13,797 bases of DNA. Source: Comamonadaceae bacterium. GTDB taxonomy: Bacteria > Pseudomonadota > Gammaproteobacteria > Burkholderiales > Burkholderiaceae_C. The notes below the pieces were generated by a model. That model searched no databases. It was not told where the DNA came from and saw only the letters and a list, made by a program, of their open reading frames with translations. The DNA is taken from the NCBI GenBank assembly GCA_021286965.1, contig JAJTBK010000106.1, positions 1 to 13,797 on the forward strand, written 5' to 3'. Made by a program: the position numbers and the translations under genes. This document shows, piece by piece, positions 13,631-13,797 of this stretch (the first letter of the stretch is position 1; each line of letters begins with the position of its first letter).

Positions 13631-13797
13631 ATGTCCCCCACCACCGCTGTGTCGGCCCTGCTTGCCGCCGCCTTGGAGAGCGATTCGCCCCTGCAACGCA
13701 CCCTGCGCGAGCAGCAGACGCTGCTTGACAGCGCCGGGGTCGGCATCGTCTTCATTCGCCAGCGCCAGGTGGTGCACTGCAACCAGCGCTACGCTGA
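13631..13797 (+). CDS. PAS-domain signalling protein, N-terminal fragment (cut by the window edge)
   Basis: Only the first 55 codons are inside the window. They read 'MSPTTAVSALLAAALESD', a short helical leader, then 'LREQQTLLDSAGVGIVFIRQ' and 'RQVVHCNQRYA'. This is the opening of a PAS domain (ligand or redox sensing) as found at the front of diguanylate cyclases, EAL phosphodiesterases and sensor kinases in Comamonadaceae. The output domain lies outside the window and cannot be named. The gene is divergent from olsB across 137 bases. That gap includes an AT-rich stretch (13565-13622) with TACAAT at 13583-13588 and TATAAC at 13617-13622 as possible -10 elements, but no matching -35. Confidence 0.75.
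   Translation, partial: MSPTTAVSALLAAALESDSPLQRTLREQQTLLDSAGVGIVFIRQRQVVHCNQRYA

Noticed and set aside
1..13797. CRISPR arrays, toxin-antitoxin pairs, defence genes, integrases, tRNA genes
   Set aside because: No regularly spaced long repeats, no small paired genes with such motifs, no recombinase signatures and no cloverleaf sequences were seen on either strand.

Overview
The window is about 13.8 kb of GC-rich (roughly 70 %) chromosomal DNA. Its gene content, codon use and a palindromic intergenic repeat of a type common in that group point to a betaproteobacterium of the Burkholderiales, most likely Comamonadaceae (Acidovorax-like). There is no tRNA, rRNA, CRISPR, insertion sequence or phage gene. 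Coding density is very high and no gene-free stretch exceeds 140 bases.

Left part (1-4231). The 3' end of glnS (glutaminyl-tRNA synthetase) runs rightwards and meets, only 14 bases away, a leftward gene cluster. Read in its own direction, that cluster is an HDOD-domain protein, an HSL-type esterase (overlapping by 4 nt, GTGA), and a one-chain fusion of a hot-dog acyl-CoA thioesterase with a GNAT acetyltransferase (2-nt gap). The large gene tex lies 62 nt upstream on the same strand and may be transcribed with them.

Middle part (4232-9895). tex encodes an RNA-binding transcription factor with an S1 domain. It contains an in-frame 44-nt stretch that resembles a palindromic repeat found between two genes further right. 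Divergent from tex is an exported DUF1566 protein, followed by a terminator hairpin. On the minus strand lie two short-chain dehydrogenases and a PEBP/YbhB-type lipoprotein. The lipoprotein gene is clearly poorer in GC than its neighbours.

Right part (9987-13797). This looks like a phosphate-related locus: olsB-like acyltransferase (ornithine lipid synthesis), ppk1 (polyphosphate kinase) and sixA (phosphohistidine phosphatase, ATGA overlap with ppk1). Upstream of ppk1 are four direct repeats of a Pho-box half-site at an exact 11-bp period, followed at the proper distance by a -10-like hexamer. A weaker two-unit Pho box precedes olsB. The simplest reading is that PhoB induces both phosphorus-free membrane lipid and polyphosphate synthesis from this locus when phosphate is low. 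Divergent from olsB, the start of a PAS-domain signalling protein runs off the right edge.

No wholly new defence or mobile system was found. The most interesting signals are the tandem Pho-box array, the repeat inside tex, and the thioesterase-GNAT fusion.
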